Notes: generated from the letters alone by a model not told the origin. A stretch of DNA of 11,069 nucleotides from MGOM01 sp035455265 (GCA_035455265.1 DATIFK010000205.1:1-11069), one strand, 5' to 3'; counted from the stretch's first letter, positions 1 to 6,846 are shown. Numbers and translations are program-made.

Positions 1-1
1 A

Positions 2-175
2 TTGATCGAGAAAGTGCATGCGGGTCGGGCGACGGCGGACGACGTTCAGGCGCTCGAAGATGTAGGGTTCACGATGACCAACGCCTCGCTGTGCGGCCTG
101 GGGATGACGGCCGCCTCGGCGGTGCTTTCGGCGCGGCGGCGATGGCCGGAGTTGTTCGTGAACGGTCATGGGTGA
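2..175 (+). CDS. NuoF-like NADH-binding diaphorase subunit, C-terminal fragment
   Basis: The reading frame enters from the left edge and gives 57 residues before a TGA stop. It ends with the hallmark of the NuoF/HoxF/FdsB C-terminus: TNASLCGLGMTAASAVLS followed by a basic stretch and PELF. In this family the Cys of the SLCGLG motif is the last ligand of the [4Fe-4S] cluster (N3 in complex I) that takes electrons from FMN. The family's FMN- and NAD(H)-binding parts lie outside the window. The genes that follow encode FdhD, an iron-sulfur subunit and a formate dehydrogenase catalytic subunit. I therefore infer that this is the diaphorase subunit of an NAD(P)-linked formate dehydrogenase rather than respiratory complex I. 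A hydrogenase-associated HoxF/HydB type cannot be excluded from the fragment alone. Confidence 0.85.
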   Translation: MIEKVHAGRATADDVQALEDVGFTMTNASLCGLGMTAASAVLSARRRWPELFVNGHG

Positions 176-1088
176 TGGACGAATGAAGGCAAAGCCGGCC
201 CTGGAGCCTGAGACCGAAGCGGGCGCCGCCGGACATGGCGCCAACGGTGCCGGGGCAGTGCCGACGGACTGGCTCGAGTTCCGCGCCGGGCGGGATCTGG
301 CCCGGGCGGATTGGTCGCCGGTCCGGTCGGAGGTGATCGAGGAGGCCCTGGTCTCGATCTACGTCAACGGACAGGAGCTGGCGACGATCATGTGCACGCC
401 GCGCGACCAGGTGGCGCTGGCCGTGGGATTCCTCAAGAACGAGCGCCTGATCGACAGCCTGGCGGACGTCGAGCTGACTCACGTCAGCCGCAACGGCTGC
501 TGTGTCGATGTCTGGACCGCCCGGCCGATCGCCCGACCGCGGCGGATCATCATCACCTCCGGTTGCGGCGGAGGAGTGACCTTCACCGACCCTTCCGTGG
601 GAATTGAGCCGCTGCGCGATGACCTGCGCCTGGCCCCCGAGCGGCTGTTCGACCTGTTCAACCGCCTGCATTTCCCGGGCAGTCTGCACGCCCGGACGCG
701 CGGCGTTCACGCCGCCGGCCTGACCGACGGAGAAGAGTTGCTGGCCCTCGTCGAAGATGTCGGCCGGCACAACACCATCGACAAACTGCTGGGGGATTGC
801 ATGCTGCGCGGCGTGCCGACCAAGGGCCGCATCCTGCTCGCCACCGGGCGCGTCTCGTCGGAGATGCTGCGCAAAGGGGCGCAGATGGGCTGCCCGATCA
901 TCGCCTCGCGCAATTCGCCGACGTCCATGTCGGTGGAAATGGCCGAAGCCTGGAATATCACCCTGGCCGGTTACGTCCGGCAGGGATCGATGCGGGTCTA
1001 TACCCACCCTGAGCGGCTGGGCCTGGCCGCGCCGGCCGTGGTGCGGGCAGGAGGGCGGGCGGTGAGGAAGGAGAGCGCCGAGTCGTGA
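168..1088 (+). CDS. fdhD: FdhD, formate dehydrogenase sulfurtransferase (maturation factor)
   Basis: FdhD passes sulfur from the cysteine desulfurase to the molybdenum/tungsten cofactor and is required for active formate dehydrogenase. The 306-residue product shows family motifs: EDVGRHNTIDK (about 196-206), ATGRVSSEMLRK (225-236), a PIIASRNSPTSMSVEMA block (243-259) and VYTHPERL (277-284). The mobile loop reads TSGCGGG (C133). Only the first cysteine of the E. coli CxxC loop is kept, which is the one reported as essential there. The first 35 or so residues are low-complexity and extra to the family core. Two starts are possible: ATG 168, overlapping the upstream stop by 8 bases, or ATG 183. 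The second is preceded at 171-176 by GGTGAT, which can pair with the 16S 3' end, so it may be the true start. The stop overlaps the next gene's GTG start by four bases, suggesting translational coupling. Confidence 0.95.
   Translation: MGDGRMKAKPALEPETEAGAAGHGANGAGAVPTDWLEFRAGRDLARADWSPVRSEVIEEALVSIYVNGQELATIMCTPRDQVALAVGFLKNERLIDSLADVELTHVSRNGCCVDVWTARPIARPRRIIITSGCGGGVTFTDPSVGIEPLRDDLRLAPERLFDLFNRLHFPGSLHARTRGVHAAGLTDGEELLALVEDVGRHNTIDKLLGDCMLRGVPTKGRILLATGRVSSEMLRKGAQMGCPIIASRNSPTSMSVEMAEAWNITLAGYVRQGSMRVYTHPERLGLAAPAVVRAGGRAVRKESAES
1066..1073 (+). promoter_or_regulatory. Ribosome binding site for the iron-sulfur subunit
   Basis: GGAAGGAG lies inside the end of fdhD, 11 bases before the GTG at 1085. 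It supports that unusual GTG start, which shares the bases GTGA with the fdhD stop codon. Confidence 0.7.
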
Positions 1089-1813
1089 CGGACTCCTTGC
1101 ACCTGACGATCGACGGGCAAGCCGTCGAAGCCCCGGCGGGCTCGACCATTCTCGAGGCCGCGGCCTCGGCCGGGATCGACATCCCGGTGCTGTGCTATTC
1201 CGATCACACCAAGGCCAACGGCCTGTGCCGGCTGTGCGTCGTCGAGACGGAGGGCGCCAAGGGGCTCCAGGCGGCCTGCGTCACGGTGCCGCGCGACGGC
1301 TCCAAGATCCGCACGCGGTCCGAGAACGTCGAGCGCGCCCGCCGCACGATCCTGGAGATGCTGGCGGCCTCGGTCGACCTGTCGGAGGCCCCGGCGGTTC
1401 AGTCGATGCTGGCGGACTACGGGGCGAAACCCGAGCGCTTCGGCCAGGCCGAACTGCGCCAGCCGCCGATGGTCGACGACAATCCCATGTACATCCGGGA
1501 CTACGCCAAGTGCGTGCTGTGCTGGCGCTGCGTCCAGGTGTGCGCCGAGGACGCGCAATACACCTTCGCGCTGACCTTCTCCGGCCGCGGCTTCCACACC
1601 TCGATCGCCACGTTTTTCGACCGGCCGATGCCGCAGACGACGTGCGTTTTCTGCGGGCAGTGCGTCGGGACGTGCCCGACGGGCGCCCTCAAAGCCAAAC
1701 GCGAGTACCTGCTCGAGCAGGGGCTGGCGCCGGAGGAGGTCTTCGCCCAGACGCGCCAGCAGGGCCGCAGCCAGCGCTCACGCGGCGGCCCGCGCCTGCA
1801 GGAAGGAAGCTGA
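1085..1813 (+). CDS. Formate dehydrogenase iron-sulfur subunit (NuoG N-terminus-like, 2Fe-2S plus two 4Fe-4S)
   Basis: This 242-residue protein corresponds to the N-terminal electron-transfer module that is fused to the catalytic part in FdsA/NuoG-type proteins. A plant-type [2Fe-2S] ferredoxin domain (about 1-75) has ligands C37, C48, C51 and C65. A bacterial-type ferredoxin domain follows with C143/C146/C149/C153 and C187/C190/C193/C197, enough for two [4Fe-4S] clusters. The His-Cys3 cluster segment that normally sits between them (HxxxCxxCxxxxxC) is replaced by residues 95-115, which contain no Cys or His. The protein probably wires the diaphorase FMN subunit to the catalytic subunit encoded next. 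Translation starts at GTG 1085, coupled to fdhD and preceded by a good ribosome binding site. The tail (about 222-242) is basic and disordered-looking. One base separates its stop from the catalytic gene. Confidence 0.9.
   Translation: MTDSLHLTIDGQAVEAPAGSTILEAAASAGIDIPVLCYSDHTKANGLCRLCVVETEGAKGLQAACVTVPRDGSKIRTRSENVERARRTILEMLAASVDLSEAPAVQSMLADYGAKPERFGQAELRQPPMVDDNPMYIRDYAKCVLCWRCVQVCAEDAQYTFALTFSGRGFHTSIATFFDRPMPQTTCVFCGQCVGTCPTGALKAKREYLLEQGLAPEEVFAQTRQQGRSQRSRGGPRLQEGS
1801..1806 (+). promoter_or_regulatory. Ribosome binding site for the catalytic subunit
   Basis: GGAAGG stands 8 bases before ATG 1815. It argues that the catalytic subunit is initiated separately, so the two-gene arrangement is a real split and not a frameshifted fusion gene. 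Confidence 0.65.
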
Positions 1814-1814
1814 G

Positions 1815-3872
1815 ATGCTTCACGCCGAACGCGTCGTCCCCACCACCTGCCCCTACTGCGGCGTCGGTTGCCAGATCGACCTGCACGTTCGGGACGATGT
1901 CATCTTTCGCGTGGTCGGCCGCCGGGACAACCGCGTCAACTTCGGCAATCTGTGCGTGAAGGGCCGCTTCGGCTACGACTACGTCCACGCCTCGGATCGC
2001 CTCGGCGCGCCGTTGATGCGCCGCCGGCGGGAGGATCCGCTGGCGACGGTCGACTGGGAAACGGCCCTGGCGACGACCGCCGATCGCCTGAAGGAAACCC
2101 GCGACCGTTACGGGCCGGACAGCGTCGCCTTCCTGGCCTCGGCCAAGTGCACCAACGAAGAGAATTACCTGCTGCAGAAGCTGGCGCGGGGGCTCATCGG
2201 CACCAACAACGTCGACCACTGCGCCCGCCTTTGACACGCCAGCAGCGTGGCCGGTCTGGCCACCACGCTGGGCTCGGGGGCGATGACCAACAGCATCGCC
2301 GACATCATCGACGCCGAGGTGCTGCTGGTCATCGGCAGCAACACGACCGAAGCTCATCCGGTCATCGCACTTCAAATGAAGGCCGCCGTCGAGCGCCACG
2401 GCGCCCGGTTGATCCTGATCGACCCGCGCCGGATCGAGCTGGCACGCTTCGCCCATCTCCACCTGCGCCATCGTCCCGGCACGGACGTCGCCCTGGTCAA
2501 CGGGCTGGCCAACGTCATCCTGGCGGAGGGCCTCGAGAATCGTTCCTTCATCGCCGAGCGAACCGAGGGCTTCGAGGCCTGGAAGGCCTCGGTGCGCGAG
2601 TGGTCCCCGGCCCGAACGACGGAGGTGACGGGGGTTCCGGCGGAGCTGATCGTCGAGGCAGCGCGCCTGTACGCCCGCGCCCGATCGGCGGCGATCTTCT
2701 GGGCCATGGGCATCACCCAGCACGCTGCCGGCACCGACAACGTCAAGGCCCTCTCGAACTTGGCCTTGTTGTGCGGTCAGGTCGGCCGCCCCGGCACGGG
2801 ACTCAACCCCCTACGGGGACAGAACAACGTGCAAGGCGCGTGCGACATGGGCGCCCTGCCGAACGTCTTCCCGGCCTACCAGCCGGTGGCCAACGAGGAC
2901 GTGCGCCGCAAAGTCGCCGAGGGATGGGGCGTGCCGTACGAACGCCTGTCACCCAAGCCCGGCCTGACGGTCACCGAGATCATGGAAGCGGCCATCGAGG
3001 GCCGCGTCCGGGCGCTGTTCGTGCTGGGCGAGAACCCGATGCTCTCCGATCCGAACCTGCACCATGTCGAGCGGGCCCTGCGGGCAGTCGAGTTCCTGGC
3101 AGTGCAGGACATCTTCCTCAATGAAACGGCCGCCTTCGCCGACGTCGTGCTGCCCGGTGTGAGCTTCGCCGAGAAGCAAGGCACGTTCACCAACACCGAG
3201 CGGCGCGTCCAGCTGGTGCGGCCGGCGCTGAAGATCAAGGAAGGCGCGCGGGCCGACCTCGATGTGCTGATCGACCTGAGCCGGCGCCTGGGCGGCGACT
3301 GGAGCTATCGCGGCGCATCCGATGTGTTTGATGAGATGGCACGCCTGACTCCCTCGTATGCCGGCCTGTCGCACGCGCGGCTGGAATCCGGCGGGATCCA
3401 GTGGCCCTGCCCGACGCCCGACCATCCCGGCACGCCCATCCTGCACGCACAGCGCTTCACGCGCGGCTTGGGATTGTTCGCGCCGGTGGCCTATCGGCCG
3501 CCACCCGAACTGCCGGACGAAGATTATCCGCTGGTCCTATCGACCGGTAGGATTTTGTTCCACTGGCACGGTGGCACGCTCAGCCGCCGGTCGCCGGGGC
3601 TGGACAGCCTGGCGCCGGAGGCCGAGGTCGAGATTCACCCGGACGACGCCGGGAGGCTGCAGATCGGGGATGGCGAACTGGTGCGGGTGCGTTCCCGCCG
3701 CGGCGCCGTCGTGGCACGGGCGCGACGCACGCGGCGCTCGCCGGTGGGGACGGTCTTCATGACCTTCCACTATACCGAAGCGGCGGCCAACTTGCTCACC
3801 ATCGATGCCGTCGACCCGGTGGCGAAGATTCCGGAGTACAAAGTCGCGGCGGTGGCCGTCGAACCTGTATAA
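1815..3872 (+). CDS. fdhF: Selenocysteine-containing formate dehydrogenase, catalytic (alpha) subunit
   Basis: This subunit catalyses formate/CO2 interconversion at a Mo- or W-bis-pterin site. It must be read through TGA 2232-2234, which falls at residue 140, the position of selenocysteine in E. coli FdhF. The context HCARL-U-HASSVAGL matches the family active site, and translation continues in frame to give 685 residues (E. coli FdhF has 715). An N-terminal [4Fe-4S] site has C12, C15, C19 and C47, followed by K49 (counterpart of E. coli K44). Sec140, H141 and R334 (in GLNPLRGQNN) complete the catalytic set. The molybdopterin dinucleotide-binding domain covers about 570-685 (TGRILFHWHGG, FHYTEAAANLLT). 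ATG 1815 has a good ribosome binding site. A stop-to-stop gene caller would report two fragments, 1815-2234 and 2247-3872. Expression needs SelA/B/C/D encoded elsewhere. Confidence 0.95.
2232..2271 (+). promoter_or_regulatory. Selenocysteine UGA codon and bacterial SECIS hairpin
   Basis: Directly after the in-frame TGA, the RNA can fold with GTGGCC (2247-2252) paired to GGCCAC (2258-2263) around the loop GGTCT (2253-2257). An outer stem pairs CCAGC (2239-2243) with GCTGG (2267-2271). The 18 bases between UGA and GGUCU equal the spacing in E. coli fdhF as I recall it, where SelB binds a GGUCU apical loop. An alternative fold pairs CAGCGTGG with CCACGCTG and keeps the same loop. The hairpin also encodes residues 142-152 of the enzyme. 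Confidence 0.88.
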
Positions 3873-3986
3873 GTTGTCAGTTGTTAGTGGTCAGTCGTCA
3901 GTCAACCGCAAACAAGTCCACAACGTGAGCCGGGCGTGCTCCGCCGTCCGAGGTAGCCGCAGGCTTCAGCCTGCGCTCCGGCGTCG
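3873..3986. repeat. Repeat-rich convergent intergenic spacer (end of fdhF / end of surE)
   Basis: The spacer opens with a TCAGTTGTTAGTGGTCAGT-like run (about 3877-3904), a kind of low-complexity tandem motif seen scattered in many genomes. It then holds a palindromic unit, CGCAGGCT-TC-AGCCTGCG (3958-3975). The 23 bases 3953-3975 recur exactly, in inverse orientation, at 6784-6806. The hairpin could end transcription from both sides, but no T-run follows it. Confidence 0.65.
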
Positions 3987-4769
3987 TTACGGCTGAAGGC
4001 GGAGGGTGGAAAGCTGCTGGCTGATGGCTGACAGCTGTTCGCGCGCCGTGAGATCGAGCTGCAGCGGCGTGATCGAAACAAACCCGGCGGCCAGCGCCCC
4101 GACATCGGTGCCCTCATCGGCGACGCCGGTCGGTGCCTGGCCGCCGATCCAGTAGTACGGCCGCCCCCGCGGATCGTCCCGCCGGACGAGCTCGTCACGA
4201 TAGACGCGCAGTCCCTGGCGCGTGACGCTGATGCCGCGCATCGCCTCGATCGGCCCATAGGGCACGTTGATGTTGAGCAGAACGCCCTTCGGCAGGGCGT
4301 CCGCCGCCACCGCGGCGGCGAGGCGCGCCGCCACCTCGGCCGCCGGGCCGAAGTCGAGCGGGCCCTCGTGGTCTTCCGGGGAGTCGAGCGAGACCGCCAG
4401 GCCCGAAACCCCGGCGATCACCGCTTCCATGGCGGCCGTGACCGTCCCGCTGTAGGTGACGTCGTGGCCGAGGTTGGCGTGGGGGTTGATGCCGGAGACG
4501 ACCAGATCGACGGGCGTATCGATCATCCCCAGCAGGGCCAGCGCCACGCAATCCGACGGGGCGCCGTCGGTGGCCAGAGCGGGGAATCCGTCCGCCAGGG
4601 TCGTTTCCCAGACCCGCAGCGGGCGGTGCATGGTCTTGACGTGGCCGGAAGCCGACCAGTTGCGGTCGGGCGCCAGCACGGTCACGCGGCCGACGCGTTC
4701 CAGGGCGTGCGCCAGGGCGTTCAGGCCGGGGGCCGACACGCCGTCGTCGTTGGTCACCAGGATGTGCAT
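3987..4769 (-). CDS. surE: SurE, 5'/3'-nucleotidase (survival protein E)
   Basis: SurE is a metal-dependent phosphatase acting on nucleoside monophosphates. The 260-residue product begins MHILVTNDDGVSAPG and keeps the metal ligands D8, D9, S39 (in APDRNWSASGH) and N95 (in VVSGINPHANLG). It also has the family end motif DVGALAAGFVSITPLQLDLT (222-241). The open frame runs upstream to 4928, but ATG 4769 matches the conserved N-terminus. No Shine-Dalgarno precedes it, so initiation may be leaderless or nearly so. Residues 244-260 (EQLSAISQQLSTLRLQP) follow the normal family end and are encoded by repeat-like DNA (about 3990-4035), so the original stop was probably replaced. The gene is convergent with fdhF and divergent from the protease gene. 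Confidence 0.95.
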   Translation of the reverse strand: MHILVTNDDGVSAPGLNALAHALERVGRVTVLAPDRNWSASGHVKTMHRPLRVWETTLADGFPALATDGAPSDCVALALLGMIDTPVDLVVSGINPHANLGHDVTYSGTVTAAMEAVIAGVSGLAVSLDSPEDHEGPLDFGPAAEVAARLAAAVAADALPKGVLLNINVPYGPIEAMRGISVTRQGLRVYRDELVRRDDPRGRPYYWIGGQAPTGVADEGTDVGALAAGFVSITPLQLDLTAREQLSAISQQLSTLRLQP

Positions 4770-4786
4770 GGGAGGAAACCGGGCCG

Positions 4787-4792
4787 ATTGTA
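4787..4792 (-). promoter_or_regulatory. Possible -10 box for surE
   Basis: TACAAT on the - strand sits 17 bases before the surE ATG. This would leave a 5' leader of only about 10 bases, consistent with the missing ribosome binding site. No convincing -35 box is seen. Confidence 0.3.
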
Positions 4793-4839
4793 TCGCGCCG
4801 CCGGCGGCGGCCCGGGTCGCATGGGAGGGAAGTACGACC

Positions 4840-4868
4840 TTGCCGCCCGCCGCATTCGCCCCTATACT
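4840..4868 (+). promoter_or_regulatory. Sigma-70-type promoter of the lipoprotein protease gene
   Basis: TTGCCG (4840-4845) and TATACT (4863-4868) are separated by exactly 17 bases, about 40 bases before the start codon at 4910. The expected transcription start is near 4875. Confidence 0.6.
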
Positions 4869-4909
4869 CGACCCACAACGCCTGGATTCAGGCCTGGGGA
4901 GGATTCTTG

Positions 4910-6502
4910 ATGACAACGCAGAAGGCATCGAAGCATGGGATCTTGCTGGCGGTCACGGTGACGGTGATCGCGGCGCTGGCCTGCGGGCCGAGCGGCGGCG
5001 GGGGCGCCTCGCCCACCAGCGAGTCCAAGCCCACCGGAGAGACGCAGGGCCGCAGCGGTGCCGTGTCCACGTTGGAGGACGTCCAGTCGGCGACGATTCA
5101 GATCGAAGCCGAAGGCACGTTCGTCGACCCGCAAGTCGGCACGGTCACCAACGCCGCCGGCCGTGGGTCGGGCTTCATCATCGATCCTTCCGGAATCGCG
5201 GTGACGAACAACCACGTCGTCGCCGGCTCGGCCTTGTTGAAGGTGTTCATCGGCGGCGATCCGGAGCCTCACAACGCCACCATCCTGGGCGTCTCGGAGT
5301 GCTCGGATCTGGCCGTCATCGACATCGAGGGCGACGGCTATCCGTACCTCGACTGGTACAACGGTGAGATCACCACCGGACTGCCGATCTACGTCGCCGG
5401 CTTCCCGCTGGGCGACCCCGAGTACACGCTGCTGGAGGGCATCGTCGCCAAGGCCCGCGCCGACGGTGAAACGCGCTGGGCCTCCGACGACTACGTCATC
5501 GAGCACACCGCCGACACCAACCCCGGCAACTCGGGCGGGCCGGTGATCACGGCGGACGGCAAGGTGGTCGGCATCCACTACGCCGGCGCCGCCGAGACGC
5601 GCCAGGCCTGGGCGATTTCGCGCGATGAGGCCGTGCCGGTCATCGAGCAGCTCGAAAAGGGCAACAACGTCGATTCGATCGGCGTCAACGGCGAGGTCGT
5701 CGCCAGCGAGGACGGCTCGATCGTCGGCGTGTGGGTCTCGGCGGTCACCTCCGGCTCGCCGGCGGATGAGGCCGGGGTCCAGGGCGGCGACATCATCACC
5801 AAGATGGAAGGCCTGGTGGTCGGGACGGACGGGACGATGGCGGACTACTGCGACGTCCTGCGCAGCCACAAGCCGACCGACACGCTGGGCATCGAAGTGC
5901 TGCGCTTTGCCACCAGCGAGGTGCTCGACGGCCAGCTGAACGGCCGGCCGCTGGAGACGGCGTTCTCGTTCTCGAACGACGTGGGCAACGAGACGCAGAG
6001 CGGCGGCCAGGCCTACACGGACTACGTCGCTGTGCAGGACCAGTATGGCTCGATCCAGATGGAAGTGCCGTCGTCCTGGAGCGATGTGAATGGAGCCCCG
6101 GAGACGATAAGCAACGCCGTCTTTGCTTCTATCTTCGCCTCACCGAACCTGACGGATTTCAACCAGTCGTGGGGAACGCCGGGCGTGATCTTCCGGGTCA
6201 CAGGCCACAAGGACAAGGTGGGCGGCCATCTCCAATTGCTCCAGCAGACTCGGTCGGCCGCTTTCTTGCGGGATTGCACTCTCGACAACCGTTACGACTA
6301 CAATGATGGATACTACCGCGGCGCCTTCGACTACTACACCAACTGCGGCGGAAGCACGGACTACATGATCCTGGCGGCGGTTCCGGTTCAGGAGGGCACG
6401 AACGTCCTGATCTTCGTCGAGATCCAGATTGCCAGCCAGGCCGATCTCGACGCGGCCGATCACATTCTGCAAACGTTCGACATCGTGGGCAACCTGCCCT
6501 AG
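4910..6502 (+). CDS. Secreted lipoprotein, trypsin/HtrA-like serine protease with PDZ and extra C-terminal domain
   Basis: The 530-residue product starts with a signal peptide ending in a lipobox (AALA-C25), so it is probably lipid-anchored outside the membrane. A flexible Gly/Ser/Thr linker follows (26-55). The trypsin-like domain (about 56-250) has the triad H102 (TNNHVV), D133 (CSDLAVI) and S208 (NPGNSGGPV). A PDZ-like domain (about 262-345; VSAVTSGSPADEAGVQGGDIITKM without the long Gly insertions) would bind substrate C-termini. The region 370-530 starts YVAVQDQYGSIQMEVPSSWSDV, resembles the opening of PsbP/LpqN-like folds, and has no clear DegP/DegS counterpart. ATG 4910 is chosen over TTG 4907; GGGGAGGA (4896-4903) is its ribosome binding site. 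It is a single-gene unit with its own promoter and terminator. It could serve in envelope protein quality control, but its substrate is unknown. Confidence 0.88.
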   Translation: MTTQKASKHGILLAVTVTVIAALACGPSGGGGASPTSESKPTGETQGRSGAVSTLEDVQSATIQIEAEGTFVDPQVGTVTNAAGRGSGFIIDPSGIAVTNNHVVAGSALLKVFIGGDPEPHNATILGVSECSDLAVIDIEGDGYPYLDWYNGEITTGLPIYVAGFPLGDPEYTLLEGIVAKARADGETRWASDDYVIEHTADTNPGNSGGPVITADGKVVGIHYAGAAETRQAWAISRDEAVPVIEQLEKGNNVDSIGVNGEVVASEDGSIVGVWVSAVTSGSPADEAGVQGGDIITKMEGLVVGTDGTMADYCDVLRSHKPTDTLGIEVLRFATSEVLDGQLNGRPLETAFSFSNDVGNETQSGGQAYTDYVAVQDQYGSIQMEVPSSWSDVNGAPETISNAVFASIFASPNLTDFNQSWGTPGVIFRVTGHKDKVGGHLQLLQQTRSAAFLRDCTLDNRYDYNDGYYRGAFDYYTNCGGSTDYMILAAVPVQEGTNVLIFVEIQIASQADLDAADHILQTFDIVGNLP

Positions 6503-6525
6503 GCTTGGGATGGCAGTGAGTTGAG

Positions 6526-6566
6526 GCAGCGGCCCGGGCGGCAACGCCCGGGCCGCTGCGTTTCTA
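6526..6566 (+). terminator. Strong intrinsic terminator after the protease gene
   Basis: A perfect 15-base-pair stem pairs GCAGCGGCCCGGGCG (6526-6540) with its complement at 6545-6559. It has a GCAA tetraloop and is followed by GTTTCT. It lies 23 bases past the stop codon. The T-run is short, but the stem is very stable. Confidence 0.85.
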
Positions 6567-6668
6567 TGAGGAACGAGTCCCCGAGTGGGCGGGCTGTGGG
6601 TCGTTGCGGCGGAAACCTCTGGATGTCCTTGGGGGAGATACGCGAGGGGAGAAGACTTCGCCATTGGT

Positions 6669-6723
6669 GTAGGGGCACGCCACCCTTGCACCGCCCGCAA
6701 GGACAGGTGTGGCGTGCCCCTAC
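6669..6723. repeat. Long imperfect palindrome (REP-like hairpin)
   Basis: GTAGGGGCACGCCAC (6669-6683) pairs perfectly with 6709-6723. A nested stem, CCTTGC (6684-6689) with GCAAGG (6697-6702), continues it around a 7-base loop, leaving a 6-base bulge at 6703-6708. Palindromes with GTAGGGGCACG...CGTGCCCCTAC ends are typical of dispersed non-coding repeats. Confidence 0.7.
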
Positions 6724-6782
6724 CATCCCGATGAAGCGAGATGGTGCGCGGGAGCGCTCGGCCCGGACCGTAGGCTAAAGGA

Positions 6783-6846
6783 CCGCAGGCTGAAGCCTGC
6801 GGCTACGAAGACCTGCTGCTGGTACGAAGACCTGCGGCTACCTCGG
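6783..6846. repeat. Dispersed palindromic repeat with a short tandem copy
   Basis: CCGCAGGC-TGAA-GCCTGCGG (6783-6802) is the inverse copy of the palindrome at 3957-3975. TACGAAGACCTGC then occurs twice, at 6804-6816 and 6823-6835. The right end (6832-6846) matches, inverted, the sequence beside the first copy (CGAGGTAGCCGCAGG at 3949-3963). It behaves like a small mobile or REP-type unit with an internal duplication. Confidence 0.65.

Noticed and set aside
69..1007. Long antisense reading frames opposite fdhD, and similar ones opposite surE, cysS and rlmB
   Set aside because: They are GC-driven shadows full of Arg, Pro, Ala and Gly with no recognisable domain. The opposite strand carries clear gene families.
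2247..3872. Separate GTG-started gene for the C-terminal part of formate dehydrogenase
   Set aside because: The GTG lies inside the SECIS stem, has no ribosome binding site, and the product would lack the iron-sulfur cluster and active-site residue. Readthrough at TGA explains both halves.
3873..3990. CRISPR array or insertion sequence in the convergent spacer
   Set aside because: There are no regularly spaced repeats, no transposase frame and no target duplication. It is only short palindromic and low-complexity repeat DNA.
4770..4928. N-terminal extension of SurE
   Set aside because: The conserved protein starts at MHILVTNDDG (4769). The extension overlaps the divergent promoter and the start of the protease gene.
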